Positions 27,549 through 40,040 are shown, counted from the first letter of the stretch. The stretch: DNA of 64,000 nucleotides from Pseudoalteromonas rubra (GCF_000967655.1 NZ_JXYA01000005.1:1-64000), one strand, 5' to 3'. A program made the numbers and translations. The notes: generated by a model not told the origin, from the sequence alone.

Positions 27549-29705
27549 ATGGTTGCGACTCGCCAGTCTCATCAATCCGGTCTTCCGGCTGATTTTCATG
27601 CCCGGCTTGGGTTACTGAATTTATCGCAGGAAAAGCGCGACCGGCTGGATCAGGTGTATGATTTATGTCCGCAAGATGAGGCGACCACCACTTTGGCCAA
27701 AGCCATTGAAATGGTTGAGATCCTGGCAGAGCTGAACTTCGATTCAGAGTCACTGGCCGGGGCTTTTTTGACTCCTTATTTCCTGTCCGGGCAAATTGAG
27801 ATCGACGCCATTGAAGAGGCACAGGGCGAAAATGTTGCCCTGCTGCTCAAAGGCGTGGAGCAAATGGCGTCCATCAGTACGTTGGCCCATCAGGGCAAGG
27901 GCAGCTTGCAGATAGACAAAATTCGGCGCATGTTACTGGCCATGGTGGAAGATGTCCGCGCCGTGGTGATCAAGCTGGCAGAGCAGATCTGCTATTTGCG
28001 CGCCGTTAAAAACGCCTCTGAGGAAGAGCGGGTGGTGGCAGCCAAAGCCACGGCCAATATTTTTGCGCCACTGGCCAACCGGCTGGGGATCGGTCAGCTC
28101 AAATGGGAGCTCGAAGATCTTTCATTTCGCTATTTGCACCCAAAAACCTACAAGAGCATTGCCAAGCAGTTGTCGGATAAACGCCTGGACCGTGAAGCCT
28201 ATATGGCCAATATGGTTGAGCTGGTGCAGAGCAAGCTCAAAGAGGCGGGCATTGAGGCCGAAGTGTATGGCCGACCTAAGCACATTTACAGCATCTACAA
28301 AAAAATGGTGCAAAAGAATTACGAGTTTGATCAACTCTTTGATATCCGGGCGATGCGGGTGGTGGTCAATGAAATTCAGGACTGCTACGGTGCGCTGGGT
28401 ATAGTGCACACCAACTGGCGTCATCTGCACAAAGAGTTTGACGACTATGTCGCCACACCAAAGCAAAACGGTTATCAATCCATCCATACTGTGGTGTTTG
28501 GCCCAGAGGGCAAAACCGTTGAGATCCAAATTCGCACCCAGGCCATGCATCAGGATGCCGAGCTGGGCGTGGCGGCGCACTGGATGTACAAAGAAGGGGC
28601 GCTGCCGGGTCGTGGTTCAGGCTATGAGCAAAAGATCAGCTGGCTGAGAAAACTGCTGCAATGGCAAGAAGAAGTGGTCGATGGCAGCGAGCTGGCCGAA
28701 GAGCTGAAAAACCAGGTTGTAGAAGACAGAGTGTATGTCTTTACTCCCAAAGGCGATATTTTTGACTTGCCATTAGGCGCGACGCCACTGGATTTTGCCT
28801 ACTACATTCACTCTAACGTTGGACACCGCTGCATCGGAGCCAAGGTATTTGGCAAAATCGTGCCCTTTACCCATAAGCTATCGACCGGCGATCAGGTTGA
28901 GATCCTGACCCAGAAAAATCCGTCGCCAAGCCGTGACTGGCTCAGCCCGTCGCTGGGCTATGTGCACTCATCCAGAGCGCGCAGCAAGATCCATCACTGG
29001 TTTAAGCAGCAGGACAGAGATAAAAACCTGCAGGCAGGGAAAGAAATTCTCGACGGTCATTTGCAAAAGCTCGACCTGACCTACAAAGATCTCGACTCCG
29101 CCATTGAGCGTTTTAACTTTAAGGAGCTCGACGATTTAATGGTGGCCATTGGGGCCGGTGATATTCGCATCAACCAGTTCCTGAATTATGTTCAGGACAA
29201 GCCAGAGCCGATGCCTAAGCTCAAAATGAGCACGCCGAAAAAGCACAAGGGCGATAGCAATGGCATTGTGGTTGAAGGCGTTGGTAATCTGATGAGCCAT
29301 GTTGCCAAGTGTTGTCAGCCGGTTCCGGGGGATGAGATTGTCGGTTATATCACCCAAGGGCGGGGCATTGCCGTGCATCGTGCCGATTGTGACTCCTTTG
29401 CGCATATTTGTGAGCAGCATCCGGAGCGGGAAATTGCCGTCAGCTGGTCAGACGATGTGCGCGCCTGCTATGCCGTGACCTTGCATATTGAGGCCAATGA
29501 CCGCCACGGCCTGATCCGCGATATCAGCTCGGTGCTGGCCAACGAAAAACTCAATGTGATGAATATGAACGTCAATACGCAGGATGATAAGCACATTGCC
29601 ATTTTCACCATGAAACTCGAAGTGGGTGACTTATCCGCGATGAACCGCTTACTGACCAAGCTGATGCAAATAGAAGGCGTATTTGAAGCCCGGAGACAAC
29701 ACTGA
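27549..29705 (+). CDS. relA: RelA, ribosome-associated (p)ppGpp synthetase
   Basis: RelA makes pppGpp/ppGpp when uncharged tRNA enters the ribosome. The 718 residues comprise a degenerate HD domain without the metal-binding HD pair, the synthetase domain (YQSIHTVVFGPEGKTVEIQIRT), a TGS domain (VYVFTPKGDIFDLPLGATP), a zinc-finger-like segment (HVAKCCQPVPGDEI) and a C-terminal ACT domain. The inactive HD part distinguishes it from SpoT. A strong AGGAGG site overlaps the rlmD stop, so the genes are coupled. Confidence 0.96.
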   Translation: MVATRQSHQSGLPADFHARLGLLNLSQEKRDRLDQVYDLCPQDEATTTLAKAIEMVEILAELNFDSESLAGAFLTPYFLSGQIEIDAIEEAQGENVALLLKGVEQMASISTLAHQGKGSLQIDKIRRMLLAMVEDVRAVVIKLAEQICYLRAVKNASEEERVVAAKATANIFAPLANRLGIGQLKWELEDLSFRYLHPKTYKSIAKQLSDKRLDREAYMANMVELVQSKLKEAGIEAEVYGRPKHIYSIYKKMVQKNYEFDQLFDIRAMRVVVNEIQDCYGALGIVHTNWRHLHKEFDDYVATPKQNGYQSIHTVVFGPEGKTVEIQIRTQAMHQDAELGVAAHWMYKEGALPGRGSGYEQKISWLRKLLQWQEEVVDGSELAEELKNQVVEDRVYVFTPKGDIFDLPLGATPLDFAYYIHSNVGHRCIGAKVFGKIVPFTHKLSTGDQVEILTQKNPSPSRDWLSPSLGYVHSSRARSKIHHWFKQQDRDKNLQAGKEILDGHLQKLDLTYKDLDSAIERFNFKELDDLMVAIGAGDIRINQFLNYVQDKPEPMPKLKMSTPKKHKGDSNGIVVEGVGNLMSHVAKCCQPVPGDEIVGYITQGRGIAVHRADCDSFAHICEQHPEREIAVSWSDDVRACYAVTLHIEANDRHGLIRDISSVLANEKLNVMNMNVNTQDDKHIAIFTMKLEVGDLSAMNRLLTKLMQIEGVFEARRQH

Positions 29706-29707
29706 CT

Positions 29708-30508
29708 ATGAGCGCCTCGTTGCAGCAATTACTAGAGATTATGGCAACCCTGCGTGACCCGCAAAAGGGTTGCGCCTGGGATCAACAACAAACCTTTGAA
29801 ACCATAGTGCCCCACACCCTTGAAGAAGCCTACGAAGTGGCCGACAGCATAGAGCAGCAAGACTTTGTCGGGCTAAAAGATGAGCTGGGCGATTTACTGT
29901 TCCAGGTGATTTTTTATGCTCAGTTGGGCAAAGAAGCCGGGCTCTTTGAGTTTGAAGACATAGTGAAAGGGCTGAATGATAAGCTGGTGCGTCGTCACCC
30001 TCATGTTTTTGACACTCCTAATAGCACGTTGAGCGATGCTGAATTAAGTGCGCAGTGGCAGGCCATCAAAGATAAGGAGCGCAGTGCCAAGCCGGTCCGC
30101 TTTGGCGACGATGTCCCACTGAATTTACCCGCCTTATCGCGCGCTGCGAAAATTCAAAAGCGCGCTGCGTCTTTGGGGTTTGACTGGCCTACCTATCAGG
30201 GCGCGCTGGACAAAGTGGCCGAGGAAGTGACAGAAGTCAGTGAGGCACTCAGTCACGACCCTGACTCCGAGCACAGTGCGGAGGAGCTCGGCGATCTGCT
30301 GTTTGCTACGGTAAATGTGGTACGTCACATCAAACGCGACCCGGAGCAGCTTTTGCGCCGAGCCAGTGACAAATTTATCGCCCGCTTTAGTGCCATTGAG
30401 GGCATTCTGGCGGAGCGGGAAATCGCCTTGTCGGACGCCAGCTTGGCGCAAATGGATGAGGCGTGGGAAGAAGTCAAACGACGCCAGCGTTCAGGTGAGA
30501 ATAATTAA
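29708..30508 (+). CDS. mazG: MazG, nucleoside triphosphate pyrophosphohydrolase
   Basis: MazG hydrolyses NTPs and dNTPs to monophosphates and in E. coli limits (p)ppGpp-associated toxicity. The 266-residue protein contains two MazG domains, the first with HTLEEAYEVADSIE and KDELGDLLFQVIFYAQ, the second with EVTEVSEAL and EELGDLLFATVNVVRH. The EExxE and ExxD metal motifs are visible in both. It starts two bases after relA, so it belongs to the rlmD-relA-mazG operon. Confidence 0.95.
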   Translation: MSASLQQLLEIMATLRDPQKGCAWDQQQTFETIVPHTLEEAYEVADSIEQQDFVGLKDELGDLLFQVIFYAQLGKEAGLFEFEDIVKGLNDKLVRRHPHVFDTPNSTLSDAELSAQWQAIKDKERSAKPVRFGDDVPLNLPALSRAAKIQKRAASLGFDWPTYQGALDKVAEEVTEVSEALSHDPDSEHSAEELGDLLFATVNVVRHIKRDPEQLLRRASDKFIARFSAIEGILAEREIALSDASLAQMDEAWEEVKRRQRSGENN

Positions 30509-30545
30509 AGGGGGTGATTTTTCGCTGGATTGCCCCCTGCGCTTT

Positions 30546-30554
30546 TGCTATACT
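30546..30554 (+). promoter_or_regulatory. Candidate extended -10 promoter of pyrG
   Basis: TGCTATACT fits the extended -10 pattern TGnTATAAT with one mismatch and lies 57 bases before the pyrG start. No good -35 is present, which is common for extended -10 promoters. Confidence 0.4.
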
Positions 30555-30596
30555 ATTGCCCCGTCTTGATTCTTATTTAAATTCCATTTTTCCTGA

Positions 30597-32246
<1,650 letters not shown>

Positions 32247-32251
32247 TGATG

Positions 32252-32283
32252 AAAAGCCGTGCCTCAGTGCACGGCTTTTTTAA
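32252..32283 (+). terminator. Intrinsic terminator after pyrG
   Basis: An 11-bp perfect stem (32252-32262 with 32269-32279) has a 6-base loop and a T tract, six bases after the stop codon. Confidence 0.95.
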
Positions 32284-32296
32284 TCGCCGTAAGTAA

Positions 32297-33685
<1,389 letters not shown>

Positions 33686-33702
33686 TCTAAATTATCTGAC
33701 TG

Positions 33703-33733
33703 AAAAAGCCGCGCTTTGAGCACGGCTTTTTTA
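33703..33733 (+). terminator. Intrinsic terminator after eno
   Basis: A 12-bp stem with one mismatch (33703-33714 with 33720-33731) is followed by a T tract. Confidence 0.9.
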
Positions 33734-33901
33734 CGCAAAAATACTTGCTTAGCTACTATTAGGCCGAGGATTATTGCCCTGTTTTGGGAGCTGCAGTGTC
33801 CAACTTCGACATTTCGTATTTAAAATTTTGCTGCTGCTGAGCTGTTTAAAAAATTGCTTCGATATTTTCAGGCCTTATTCAATATAAAGGAGAATATTAA
33901 A

Positions 33902-34282
33902 ATGAAAAAAGTACTTAGCTTATTGGTTTTTTCTGGTGTGATGGCTTTCAACTCAGCAGGTGTAATGGCTGCTGGTAACGTCCATTGCAGCGCAAAGGTA
34001 TCTAATGTACAGCTTAAACCTGAAGGTCGTGTTGTTGTGTCTACTGTTGGGACAACCTCTGGCGGACACACCCAGCCACTGGACGTATCAGATTCTGGAG
34101 TATGTAAGTTAACGGGAAGTACAAAAGAATATTGCCAAGCCTTGTACAGCGCGCTACTTGTGGCATTGAGCACAGATCAAAAAATCGAACTCACATTTTA
34201 TAACGGTTCGCGCACCTGTCCGCAAGGGCAGTATCAGTCGCTGGACAGCAGTGGGCTTAACAATTTCAAGCTGTTAAAATAG
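33902..34282 (+). CDS. Small secreted protein of unknown function
   Basis: The 126-residue product starts with a clean Sec signal peptide (MKKVLSLLVFSGVMAFNSAGVMAAG) and has four cysteines in the mature part (HCSAK, GVCKL, EYCQA, RTCPQ), so disulfides are likely. The pattern of a Cys-rich core followed by YSALLVALSTDQKIELTFYNGS is reminiscent of small secreted beta-barrel proteins, but no family is assigned. The ATG follows a good AAGGAGAAT site; an upstream in-frame ATG lacks one. It is monocistronic and has its own terminator. Confidence 0.75.
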   Translation: MKKVLSLLVFSGVMAFNSAGVMAAGNVHCSAKVSNVQLKPEGRVVVSTVGTTSGGHTQPLDVSDSGVCKLTGSTKEYCQALYSALLVALSTDQKIELTFYNGSRTCPQGQYQSLDSSGLNNFKLLK

Positions 34283-34289
34283 ACGCAGC

Positions 34290-34320
34290 GGAGAAGGCCA
34301 TTTTATGACTTCTCCTTTTG
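34290..34320 (+). terminator. Intrinsic terminator after the small secreted protein gene
   Basis: GGAGAAG (34290-34296) pairs with CTTCTCC (34309-34315), followed by TTTTG, eight bases after the stop codon. Confidence 0.75.
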
Positions 34321-34361
34321 TCATTCTATGTGGGTCAGGTGCGTGATGATGTCTGCTGTTG

Positions 34362-35078
34362 CTAACCCACAAACTGCTCAGCCAGAATGCCCTGGGTAAA
34401 CTGCATTTTCAGGTAAAACCCGCGGGGCAGGGTTTTGATTAATTTGCCCTGAGGACCAATCGCATCGGTAAGGGCTTTACTGTTGGCCGCTTTTGGTCGG
34501 ATCTGCATGACCTCGCCTAGTTTGCCACTGATCTCATCGACCCGCCCCAGCGCAATCAATTCAATTTGTTCTTCCCAGTCCCGTTGTAGCTGCTGTTCCT
34601 GTAAGGCGTTTGGTTGCCATAAAAAGCCGCTGCCTATGGTCCTGTTCACGGGTGCTATATCGCGCTCTGCCAAAATTGGTAGCCACAATACATGAGCCAG
34701 TTTCTTTTTCACTGTGCTGTCCTGCCAGCGCAAACCAGTCAGGTTGGTCAGAGGCACCACAGACACATAGGTGGTTTCGAGTGGCTTGCCGTTATAACCA
34801 ATCGGCAAGGTTTTTAGCTCGACACCGATAAATTCAAAGTCGGGTACAGGTTTAGAGCCTGCGCTGGCGCCGAGCACATATTCAATCAGCTGTCCCGGCC
34901 AGCCTTTTTCACGGTTCAGATCCTGCGGGGTTTTAAAATGGAATTGCGCCGCAAGCTCTCCGAGTGTTTGCCCGGCGATGGCGTCTACGCGGGTCATAAG
35001 TTCGGCAATGGAATGGGGAGGTGTTGGCTTTGACACAATCTGGCTCGTCTTTTTCTGCTTGGCCTCGTATGGTAACAA
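34362..35078 (-). CDS. mutH: MutH, methyl-directed mismatch-repair endonuclease
   Basis: MutH nicks the unmethylated strand at hemimethylated GATC sites when activated by MutL. The catalytic residues Asp80, Glu87 and Lys89 (in PDFEFIGVELKT) correspond to E. coli Asp70, Glu77 and Lys79, and the ending RGFYLKMQFT is conserved. The start is uncertain. The longest frame begins with TTG at 35078 (238 residues, E. coli 229). A GTG at 35036 and an ATG at 34997 are alternatives, and none has a clear ribosome site. MutH implies a Dam-type GATC system in this organism. Confidence 0.93.
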   Translation of the reverse strand: MLPYEAKQKKTSQIVSKPTPPHSIAELMTRVDAIAGQTLGELAAQFHFKTPQDLNREKGWPGQLIEYVLGASAGSKPVPDFEFIGVELKTLPIGYNGKPLETTYVSVVPLTNLTGLRWQDSTVKKKLAHVLWLPILAERDIAPVNRTIGSGFLWQPNALQEQQLQRDWEEQIELIALGRVDEISGKLGEVMQIRPKAANSKALTDAIGPQGKLIKTLPRGFYLKMQFTQGILAEQFVG

Positions 35079-35092
35079 AAATAATTCGCCAA

Positions 35093-35429
35093 TGTGGATG
35101 AAAACCGCTTTGTGTGTTTTTTGAACTGCTTCGTTGTGGGTTATTCTTTAAGCTGTGACTTTCTCACTCTTTAGGTTTAATTTTATGATTTATATGATCT
35201 TTTTAAATTTTACTCTACATCAATAAGAGGCGAAATCAACCTGTTTTTGGATAAATACAAGTATATAAACATAATTATCCACAGATTCTGTGGAGAAAAT
35301 GCAGATTTCATCGTGTTATTGTGGATTTGTCTGTAAAATCATCATGAATAATTAAACTTATGCACAAGTTGTGGGTAAGTTGCGTAAAAGCAGGAATTAA
35401 ATTTGCCCAGTGCCCTGAGTTGTGGAACA
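35093..35429. promoter_or_regulatory. Cluster of DnaA-box-like sequences between mutH and rppH (DARS2-like candidate)
   Basis: Perfect DnaA boxes (TTATNCACA) occur at 35275-35283 (TTATCCACA) and 35358-35366 (TTATGCACA). One-mismatch boxes occur at 35093-35101, 35246-35254, 35289-35297 and 35370-35378, and weaker ones at 35135, 35320 and 35421. The boxes at 35275 and 35289 face each other across five bases and also form a CCACAG/CTGTGG palindrome. An AT-rich segment with one GATC (about 35160-35275) lies to the left. This fills the 389-base gap between mutH and rppH. E. coli has its DARS2 DnaA-reactivating site beside mutH; equivalence here is inference. Confidence 0.6.
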
Positions 35430-35467
35430 ATCAAAATCATATCAAACAAATATACGAGGCACTTAAG

Positions 35468-35986
35468 GTGATTGATGCCGAAGGATTTCGTGCCAATGTA
35501 GGAATTGTTATTTGTAACAATCAGGGGCAGGTATTTTGGGCGCGGCGCTATGGCCAGCATTCATGGCAGTTTCCGCAAGGGGGTGTAGATGAAGGCGAAA
35601 CACCCGAACAGACCATGTACCGTGAACTGCATGAAGAAGTTGGGTTACGACCGGAAGATGTCGAGATCGTTGCCAGCTCAAAACATTGGTTACGCTATAA
35701 ATTGCCAAAGCGACTGATCCGTAAAGACTCCAGTCCCGTGTGTATTGGCCAGAAACAAAAATGGTTTTTGCTGAAACTCAAGTGCAAAGATGAAGATGTA
35801 GACTTAATGCGCACCCATCATCCCGAATTTGATGACTGGCGCTGGGTGAGTTACTGGTATCCGGTGCGTCAGGTTGTGTCGTTTAAGCGCGATGTATACC
35901 GCCGGGTAATGAAAGAGTTTGCGCCTTTTGCGATGCCCTTTAATCGCAAAGAGCATGCGCATAAAGATCACTGGCGACGCCGTTAA
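35468..35986 (+). CDS. rppH: RppH, RNA pyrophosphohydrolase (Nudix)
   Basis: RppH removes pyrophosphate from the 5' end of mRNAs and triggers RNase E decay. The Nudix box [23 protein letters not shown] is intact, as are FGQHSW-type and GQKQKWFLL family motifs. The frame is open from an ATG at 35360, but the GTG at 35468 is preferred. It has a GAGG site eight bases upstream, and it gives a 172-residue protein starting [17 protein letters not shown], which aligns with E. coli RppH (176). ptsP follows, the conserved order. Confidence 0.9.
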   Translation: MIDAEGFRANVGIVICNNQGQVFWARRYGQHSWQFPQGGVDEGETPEQTMYRELHEEVGLRPEDVEIVASSKHWLRYKLPKRLIRKDSSPVCIGQKQKWFLLKLKCKDEDVDLMRTHHPEFDDWRWVSYWYPVRQVVSFKRDVYRRVMKEFAPFAMPFNRKEHAHKDHWRRR

Positions 35987-36071
35987 TCGGTGCAGGCGTA
36001 GGTCAGATCAGGGTAATTAGAAAGAGTAAATGAGCAGTACAGAGCGATTTCTACCAATTTAGGAGTCAGGT

Positions 36072-38351
36072 GTGTTAGCAACATTACGAACCATCGCGGA
36101 GGTTGTCTCTCAGCAGGATAACCTCGAAACGGCCTTATCTCGCTTTGTGATGATGGTTAAGGAGGCAATGCACACAGAGTGTTGCTCGGTTTACTTTGCC
36201 GATTATAGTCAGGACAATTTTGTACTGATGGCCAGCGATGGTCTCAACCCTGATGCCGTCGGGCGGTTTCGGGTTGGCTTTACTGAAGGCCTGGTCGGGC
36301 TAGTTGCTCAGCGGGAAGAGCCGATCAACATAGCGCACGCACAAAGTCACCCCAGATTTAAACTACACACCGAAGTACATGAAGAAGGCTACAACGCCTT
36401 CTTGTCGGTTCCAGTGGTGCATCAACGCAAAGTACTGGGTGTCATCGTGGTTCAGCAACGTGATGAGCGGGTGTTTAGTCATGATGAAGAGTCCTTTCTT
36501 ATTACACTGTCTGCGCAACTGGCCTCACAGCTTGCGCAGGTAGAGTTACAATCCGCGCTCAAACAGGATGCATCCAGCCACAAAACCTCGGTGCTTAAAG
36601 GGGTTGCCAGTGCCCCAGGCATAGCACTGGGTGAAGCTTTTGTGGTGATCCCAAAGCTCGACTTTGCCAGCATTGAATCTCAGCAGTGTGAGCAAATCCA
36701 TCAGCAGCGCCAGTTATTCCAGCAAGCGGTGGCTGCGACCCGACAAGAATTTCATGTATTAAAAAACACCCTCAGTGACTCCTTACCCAAAGAAGCGCTG
36801 GCCGTATTCGAGGTCTATCAGCAGCTGTTAGATGCGCGCAGCCTGGGTCAGCGCGTTGAGCAACAGCTGGAGCAAGGCTGGAATGCCAAATCCGCGTTAA
36901 AACATGTGATTATCGAGCTGGTGACACAGTTTGAAGCTATGTCCGATCCCTATATCAAAGAGCGCGCGGTCGATGTCAGAGATCTGGGGCTGAGGGTATT
37001 ACACCATCTGGTCAGCACAGAAAGCATGGTAAAAAGCTATCCGGACAATACTATTTTAATTGCCAATGAGCTGACCCCGGCGATGCTGGCCGAAGTACCC
37101 AAAGATAAGCTCAAAGGGGTGATAAGCGTTCATGGCTCGGCAAACTCCCATGCCTCAATCCTGACCCGGGCAATGGGGATCCCTGCAATCTGGGGGATTG
37201 AGGATATTCCGCTGTTGCAGTTCGATGGCAAAGATATGATCCTCGATGCCTATGCCGGGCGAGTCTATATTTCGCCCTCCGAGGTCTTGCGTAATGAATA
37301 CTCTGCACTGAAACTGAAAGAAGGTCAGCTGCACGATAAATTTGAGGCCGAGCACCATTTGGCGTCTGTCACCGCCGATGGTGAGCGGATCAGCTTGTTA
37401 CTCAATGCGGGTCTGGACTTGTCTACCGAGCACCTCAGTGCCAAATACTGCGATGGTGTAGGTTTGTATCGCACCGAAGCCTGGTTTATGCAGCGCGGCC
37501 AGTTTCCGTCACAGGCTGAGCAGGAAAACTGGTATCGCGAGGTGTTGGCGCGTTATCACCCTGAGCCCGTTATTATGCGCACCCTGGATATTGGCGGCGA
37601 TAAAGTCCTGGATTATTTTAACATCAGTGAAGATAACCCTTTTCTTGGCTGGCGGGGGATCCGGGTTACGCTCGACCATCCCGAGCTGTTTTTAGATCAA
37701 CTCAAGGCCATGCTCAAAGCCAATGCCGGGCTGGGTAACTTACGGATCATGTTGCCTATGGTCAGTCATACAGAGGAAGTAGACGAAGCGCTGGCACTGC
37801 TGGAGCAGGCATACTTTGAGCTGCAAGAAGAGTGGGCTGATCAATTTTATACCATAGATAAGCCCGATATCGGCGTGATGCTGGAAGTGCCATCGAGTAT
37901 CTTTTTATTGCCCGAGTGGGCCGACAAGGTTGATTTTTGCTCTGTGGGTAGCAACGACTTGACGCAGTACCTGCTGGCGGTAGACAGGGCCAATGCGCAG
38001 GTCGCTGAGTTATTTGAACCTTATCATCCCAGTGTGCTGCGAGTGCTGAAGAAAATTGCCGATGATTGCCAGCAGCTCGAGTTGCCGTTTAGTCTGTGCG
38101 GAGAGCTGGGTGGTGAACCCGAAGGCGCGATTTTACTCGTTGCCATGGGGTTTCGTCGCCTCAGCATGAACATCTCTTCGTTAAATAAAATAAAGTGGAC
38201 GCTACGCAGGCTTGCCGTCAAAGACATGGAAGCCTTGCTGGCCCAGTGTCTGGTGGCATCCAGCGCCAAGCAGGTGCATAGACTGCTGCGCGAATTTTTG
38301 ATAGCCCAGGGCCTCAGTGAGTTGCTGTACGCCAAAAGTGATACGGCCTGA
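36072..38351 (+). CDS. ptsP: PtsP, nitrogen-PTS enzyme I (EI-Ntr)
   Basis: PtsP autophosphorylates from phosphoenolpyruvate and phosphorylates NPr of the nitrogen phosphotransferase system. The 759 residues comprise an N-terminal GAF domain (about 1-160), the HPr-binding/phosphohistidine region with His360 (GSANSHASILTRAMG), and the PEP-binding barrel with Cys676 (FSLCGELGGEP). The start is GTG, preceded by AGGAG. It lies between rppH and a TSUP transporter, followed by lgt and thyA, as in E. coli apart from the transporter. Confidence 0.96.
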   Translation: MLATLRTIAEVVSQQDNLETALSRFVMMVKEAMHTECCSVYFADYSQDNFVLMASDGLNPDAVGRFRVGFTEGLVGLVAQREEPINIAHAQSHPRFKLHTEVHEEGYNAFLSVPVVHQRKVLGVIVVQQRDERVFSHDEESFLITLSAQLASQLAQVELQSALKQDASSHKTSVLKGVASAPGIALGEAFVVIPKLDFASIESQQCEQIHQQRQLFQQAVAATRQEFHVLKNTLSDSLPKEALAVFEVYQQLLDARSLGQRVEQQLEQGWNAKSALKHVIIELVTQFEAMSDPYIKERAVDVRDLGLRVLHHLVSTESMVKSYPDNTILIANELTPAMLAEVPKDKLKGVISVHGSANSHASILTRAMGIPAIWGIEDIPLLQFDGKDMILDAYAGRVYISPSEVLRNEYSALKLKEGQLHDKFEAEHHLASVTADGERISLLLNAGLDLSTEHLSAKYCDGVGLYRTEAWFMQRGQFPSQAEQENWYREVLARYHPEPVIMRTLDIGGDKVLDYFNISEDNPFLGWRGIRVTLDHPELFLDQLKAMLKANAGLGNLRIMLPMVSHTEEVDEALALLEQAYFELQEEWADQFYTIDKPDIGVMLEVPSSIFLLPEWADKVDFCSVGSNDLTQYLLAVDRANAQVAELFEPYHPSVLRVLKKIADDCQQLELPFSLCGELGGEPEGAILLVAMGFRRLSMNISSLNKIKWTLRRLAVKDMEALLAQCLVASSAKQVHRLLREFLIAQGLSELLYAKSDTA

Positions 38352-38417
38352 ACCGCGACTGGAGGCGTGCGCACAGATACGCTACTATAACGCGCCCAAA
38401 ATAATAAGAGTGTCTTT

Positions 38418-39230
38418 ATGACAATCAGTGTGTTACTCATTTTAAGCTGCGCCTTGCTTGGCTGTATTGTCGGTTTTCTGGCCGGGTTACTCGGTATTGG
38501 CGGTGGCTTGATCATTGTGCCTGTGCTGTCGGCAATCTTATTGTACTTTGAGGTATTGGCCGATGAGTATGTGATAGTGGTTGCCATTGCCACCTCTTTG
38601 GCGTCGATTTTGTTTACGTCCACCTCCTCTGCGCTGGCTCACCATCGAAATCAAAATGTGCCCTGGGAGATTGCCCCCTGGGTAATGGCGGGGGTGGCCG
38701 TGGGTGCCTTGGTCAGTGGTTTTATGGTCGCGCTTATCCCTGTGCACTGGGTCAAGTGGACGTTTGTCATTTCGGTGTTGCTTATTGCCGCTAAAATGGT
38801 CTTCAGTACTCGCCCAGGCAAGGCGAAAAAAATGCGAGATCTGCCATCCGGCCCTGTGCTGACGGGTATCACTTCGTTAATGGGGGCCTTGTCTGCCATG
38901 ATAGGTATAGGCGGTGGCGTGCTGATTGTGCCGCTGCTGAGCTATTTTGGTGTGGACATGCGCAAAGCGATAGGCTGCGCGGCAGTCAGCGGTATTGTGA
39001 TTGCTTTGTTTGGCTCTATTGGTTACGTCGTATCGGGTGGGCAGGCATTGAAATTAACCGACGGTTTTGCCGGTTTTGTGTATTTACCGGCATTATTTGG
39101 TATTGTGCTGACATCCTGGTTTGTCGCTCCAATTGGGGCCAAAGCAACACACACTCTGCCGGTGCCAGTGATTAAGAAAGTGTTCGCGTTACTGCTCGTG
39201 GTGATTGCGGGAAAAATGTTATTTTATTGA
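38418..39230 (+). CDS. TSUP (TauE/SafE) family membrane transporter
   Basis: The 270-residue protein is an inner-membrane transporter of the TauE/SafE family, whose members move sulfite, sulfoacetate or other anions. It has about eight TM helices and the internal two-fold repeat of the family, visible as two copies of GLLGIGGGLIIVPVL and AMIGIGGGVLIVPLLSYF. The substrate cannot be told from sequence. It sits between ptsP and lgt, nine bases before lgt, so it is probably co-transcribed with lgt. Confidence 0.88.
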   Translation: MTISVLLILSCALLGCIVGFLAGLLGIGGGLIIVPVLSAILLYFEVLADEYVIVVAIATSLASILFTSTSSALAHHRNQNVPWEIAPWVMAGVAVGALVSGFMVALIPVHWVKWTFVISVLLIAAKMVFSTRPGKAKKMRDLPSGPVLTGITSLMGALSAMIGIGGGVLIVPLLSYFGVDMRKAIGCAAVSGIVIALFGSIGYVVSGGQALKLTDGFAGFVYLPALFGIVLTSWFVAPIGAKATHTLPVPVIKKVFALLLVVIAGKMLFY

Positions 39231-39239
39231 GGGAAAGCG

Positions 39240-40034
39240 ATGGCTTTGCAGTTTCCAGAAATCGATCCAATTATTTTTTCGATTGGACCCCTAAGTGTAC
39301 GCTGGTATGGCGTGATGTATCTGATTGGCTTTGCCTTTGCCATGTGGTGGGCAAATAAAGAAGCCGACAAGCCCAACTCGGGCTGGACCAAAGATGAAGT
39401 CAGTGATCTGCTGTTTTACGGCATGCTTGGGGTGATCCTGGGCGGACGCATCGGCTATGTGTTGTTTTACCAGTTCAGCCACTTCCTTGAAAACCCAATG
39501 TACCTGCTGCGCATTGACCAGGGTGGCATGTCCTTCCACGGTGGTGCACTGGGCGTGATAGCGGGTATCTTTATTTTTGCGTGGCGATTCAAGAAATCTC
39601 CGCTGGCGGTTGGCGACTTTGTGGTTCCCATGGTGCCGGTAGGCCTGCTGGCAGGACGTATTGGTAACTTTATCAATGGTGAGCTTTGGGGCCGTGCTAC
39701 AGATGTTCCCTGGGCCGTCGTTTTCCCTACGGGAGGCCCGGTTGCACGTCATCCGTCGCAGCTTTACGAGGCGTTCCTGGAAGGACTGGTATTGTTTATT
39801 ATGCTGATCTGGTACAGAAAACAGCCACGTCCGGCTGGCAGCGTGGCAGGTTTGTTCCTGCTTGGATATGGTACTTTCCGTTTCATCGTTGAGTATTTCC
39901 GTGAACCGGACGCCCATATCGGTTTGTATGCCGGTATGATTTCTCAGGGCCAGATCTTGTCTTTACCTATGGTGATCGGTGGCCTGGGCCTGATGCTCTG
40001 GAGCCACAAGCGCACCGCAACTGCCCGCGCATAA
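39240..40034 (+). CDS. lgt: Lgt, prolipoprotein diacylglyceryl transferase
   Basis: Lgt adds diacylglycerol from phosphatidylglycerol to the lipobox cysteine, the first step of lipoprotein maturation. The 264-residue protein has about seven TM helices and the family signature [14 protein letters not shown] with its essential residues. The YGVMYLIGF motif near the N-terminus and HPSQLYE are also conserved. Many lipoproteins are encoded in this window. Confidence 0.97.
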   Translation: MALQFPEIDPIIFSIGPLSVRWYGVMYLIGFAFAMWWANKEADKPNSGWTKDEVSDLLFYGMLGVILGGRIGYVLFYQFSHFLENPMYLLRIDQGGMSFHGGALGVIAGIFIFAWRFKKSPLAVGDFVVPMVPVGLLAGRIGNFINGELWGRATDVPWAVVFPTGGPVARHPSQLYEAFLEGLVLFIMLIWYRKQPRPAGSVAGLFLLGYGTFRFIVEYFREPDAHIGLYAGMISQGQILSLPMVIGGLGLMLWSHKRTATARA

Positions 40035-40040
40035 ATGTCG

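Noticed and set aside
37111..37358. Antisense frames within ptsP
   Set aside because: They are shadows of a well-supported gene, as are the antisense frames within clpX, lon, sapA, barA, eno and others.
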